From Agaricus subrufescens (taxonomy: Eukaryota > Basidiomycota > Agaricomycetes > Agaricales > Agaricaceae): a DNA stretch of 64,000 nucleotides. Positions within the stretch are counted from its first letter, which is position 1. Each line of letters begins with the position of its first letter. The DNA is taken from the NCBI GenBank assembly GCA_029945375.1, contig CM057059.1, forward strand, positions 1,116,001 to 1,180,000, given 5' to 3'. The position numbers were made by a program, and so were the translations under genes. Below the pieces are notes generated by a model, which saw only the letters and a program-made list of their open reading frames with translations, did no database searches and was not told the origin of the DNA. Shown one piece after another: positions 62,545-64,000 of the stretch.

Positions 62545-64000
62545 TCATAAGTCATAAACCACGCGGGCGCCGACCCATGGGTATGGGTAATTGTGTTGAT
62601 AGAAATTTCGAACAGTTCGACGACCTGCCAGTCTAGGGATTGTAGCATAAGAGGCGCCAAGCTGGTGAAATTGACATTAACGAAAGCCCTGGGTAAAAAG
62701 TGCGGCAAAACTTACCACAACCTGATGCTTGGTGTCGAAAAAGTCAGTTGAGTAACCAGTGAAAAGGTCTGTTGGTGCAATGCCTTCATGTGTGTCAAGA
62801 AGTGTCGACGTCCACTCCCAAACACCGCCATTGGATCCTTTCCCACCATTTCCACGACCCGTAGTTGCACTAAGATACCAATCAGCCATGGTAAAAAGGC
62901 GACAAGACAAAATATACACTTACGGCGTAGGATGCCAATGTCTAAACCCAACATTAGCGCCACCTTCAAATCCAACATCATACGTATCCAAGAACAATCG
63001 GAGTTCGGGCTCAGTTGGTAATCGACCTCCTTTACACTTGGCGTAATACGCGAGGTCATCATAAGAAGTGAGGACGGGCCATGACTGTGCGTATGCGATT
63101 GGTACCGGACCAAACATCGTTCGTACTTTGATTTCACCGTCTTCTTCAATCCAGCTTTTAGGCATGATAACGACGCCCTGACCCTTCCCCTTCATAAATT
63201 CTTGGAATTCACCGTTTGTGATTGGTCGCCAGTCAGCTTTAAATGATTTGACGTGGACTGTACGTGAGGGCGATTCATTGTCCCAGCCAAAGACGTGATC
63301 ATGGACGTCATGCTCATGGGAGGGCAGCTTATCGAGGGCTTCTGAGTCGTTGTGGCCTAGGGCAAGATCGCATGGGCCGAGAATGACAGTCGGAGTGTCT
63401 GGGAGGGGCACATGCGACCATTGGGAGGAGAGAATGTGCCAGAATGGTTGCACAAATCCAAAGGGTGGTCGAATACCAGAACCCGCCCGTTGCAACAACA
63501 TATAAAGGAGCGTCTGAAAGAGTAGGAATCAGGTTAGGATATAGAGTCTGGTGGTAAATAGAAGAAAAGCTCAACGAACCTCGATATGCCATCCTTCGTG
63601 TTCATGAGTCATGACAAGGGTTCGTGCTATATTGCGCGTGAGGACTCGTTTTCCGGTTTCGAGATCGCTATAGAGGTTCCTCAGACGTTGCCGGACATTG
63701 TTACGGAAACCGATGATAGTCTCGATGGTTGGCCAATCTTCGTCCTTCTCAGGAACCTCCGAATGATTCTAGTGAGACATTGAATAAGTGAATACTTCAA
63801 GAACGAGAAGAGGGGACTCACATGACAGTGATCGGGATCATCAACATGGGGGTCAATGCCTCTCTATTCAATAAATTAGATATCTGTCATCCAGGAGTGA
63901 AACAAATAAACAGTACCTCGAAGATTTTCCAGAAGTATGCAGGCTCGCTGGGCCCACCACCAATCGACTTGTGCAAAAGCATATCCAAGAAACTATAGAC
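62545..64000 (-). CDS. EGT1: Ergothioneine biosynthesis protein Egt1, C-terminal EgtB part (cut by window edge)
   Basis: Fungal Egt1 joins a histidine-betaine methyltransferase to an iron-dependent sulfoxide synthase. Only the second part is present. At the right edge VYSFLDMLLHKSIGGG is the start of the DinB-type domain. The iron-binding segment is MTHEHEGWHIETLLYMLLQR (His residues of HExxH type), and RAGSGIRPPFGFVQP follows. The sulfatase-modifying-factor (FGE-like) domain has FGWDNESPSRTVHVKSFKAD, WPVLTSYDDLAYYAKC and GGRLPTEPELRLFLDTYD. It ends ASYATIPRLAGRRTVRNFYQ and VGARVVYDL. Several short introns. The methyltransferase domain must lie beyond 64000. The reaction couples trimethyl-histidine (hercynine) with cysteine. 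Confidence 0.9.

Overview
This is a 64-kb piece of a basidiomycete nuclear chromosome, most likely from a mushroom-forming agaricomycete. The evidence: almost every gene is split by many 45-60 bp GT-AG introns, intergenic gaps are short, both strands carry single-gene transcription units, and the products are fungal (trifunctional TRP1, Slt2-type MAP kinase, NoxR, PDAT, Dsc3, Egt1). The halogenase is of the kind known from Armillaria. I see no operons, prophage, CRISPR array or bacterial insertion. Apart from the gene cut at each edge and a few single-exon genes, each gene was rebuilt by joining exons by eye. Where a splice site is given to the base I checked its reading phase; other exon borders are approximate.

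Layout. 1-4.4 kb: ETF alpha (cut by the left edge), divergent from a PDAT (Lro1 type), then an unrecognised gene on the minus strand. 4.4-6.2 kb: no recognisable gene. 6.2-10.5 kb: a flavin-dependent halogenase followed by an aldo-keto reductase. 10.7-17.1 kb: a TMEM184/Ost-alpha membrane protein and a secreted S10 carboxypeptidase-like protein. 17.1-18.5 kb: a spacer with an old inverted-repeat element. 18.5-22.6 kb: TRP1 and an unknown coiled-coil protein. 23-25 kb: the cell-wall-integrity MAP kinase. 25.5-39 kb: six plus-strand genes in a row (two paralogous four-helix membrane proteins, a Drs2-type flippase, NoxR, PinX1, and an AROM-derived three-domain protein resembling the quinate repressor QutR). 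39.4-45.1 kb: sterol-esterase-like lipase, a type II membrane protein, a YIH1/IMPACT protein, glucosamine-6-phosphate deaminase and an intron-containing tRNA-Gln. 45.2-54.2 kb: glucoamylase with CBM20, TFIIIA and an Spt21-like protein. 54.2-58.5 kb: gene-poor, with two inverted-repeat elements. 58.5-64 kb: a concentrative nucleoside transporter, Dsc3, and the 3' part of EGT1 (cut by the right edge).

Most of the content is ordinary housekeeping and secretion biology without pathway clustering. The parts that stand out are the halogenase/reductase pair, the AROM-like protein that has lost dehydroquinase and shikimate-dehydrogenase catalytic residues (probably a regulator), the two tandem four-helix proteins, three inverted-repeat elements (one directly in front of the nucleoside transporter), and unusual splicing (a GC-AG intron and a 4-nt first coding exon). 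I found no clearly new multi-gene system; the halogenase neighbourhood is the best candidate for unknown chemistry.
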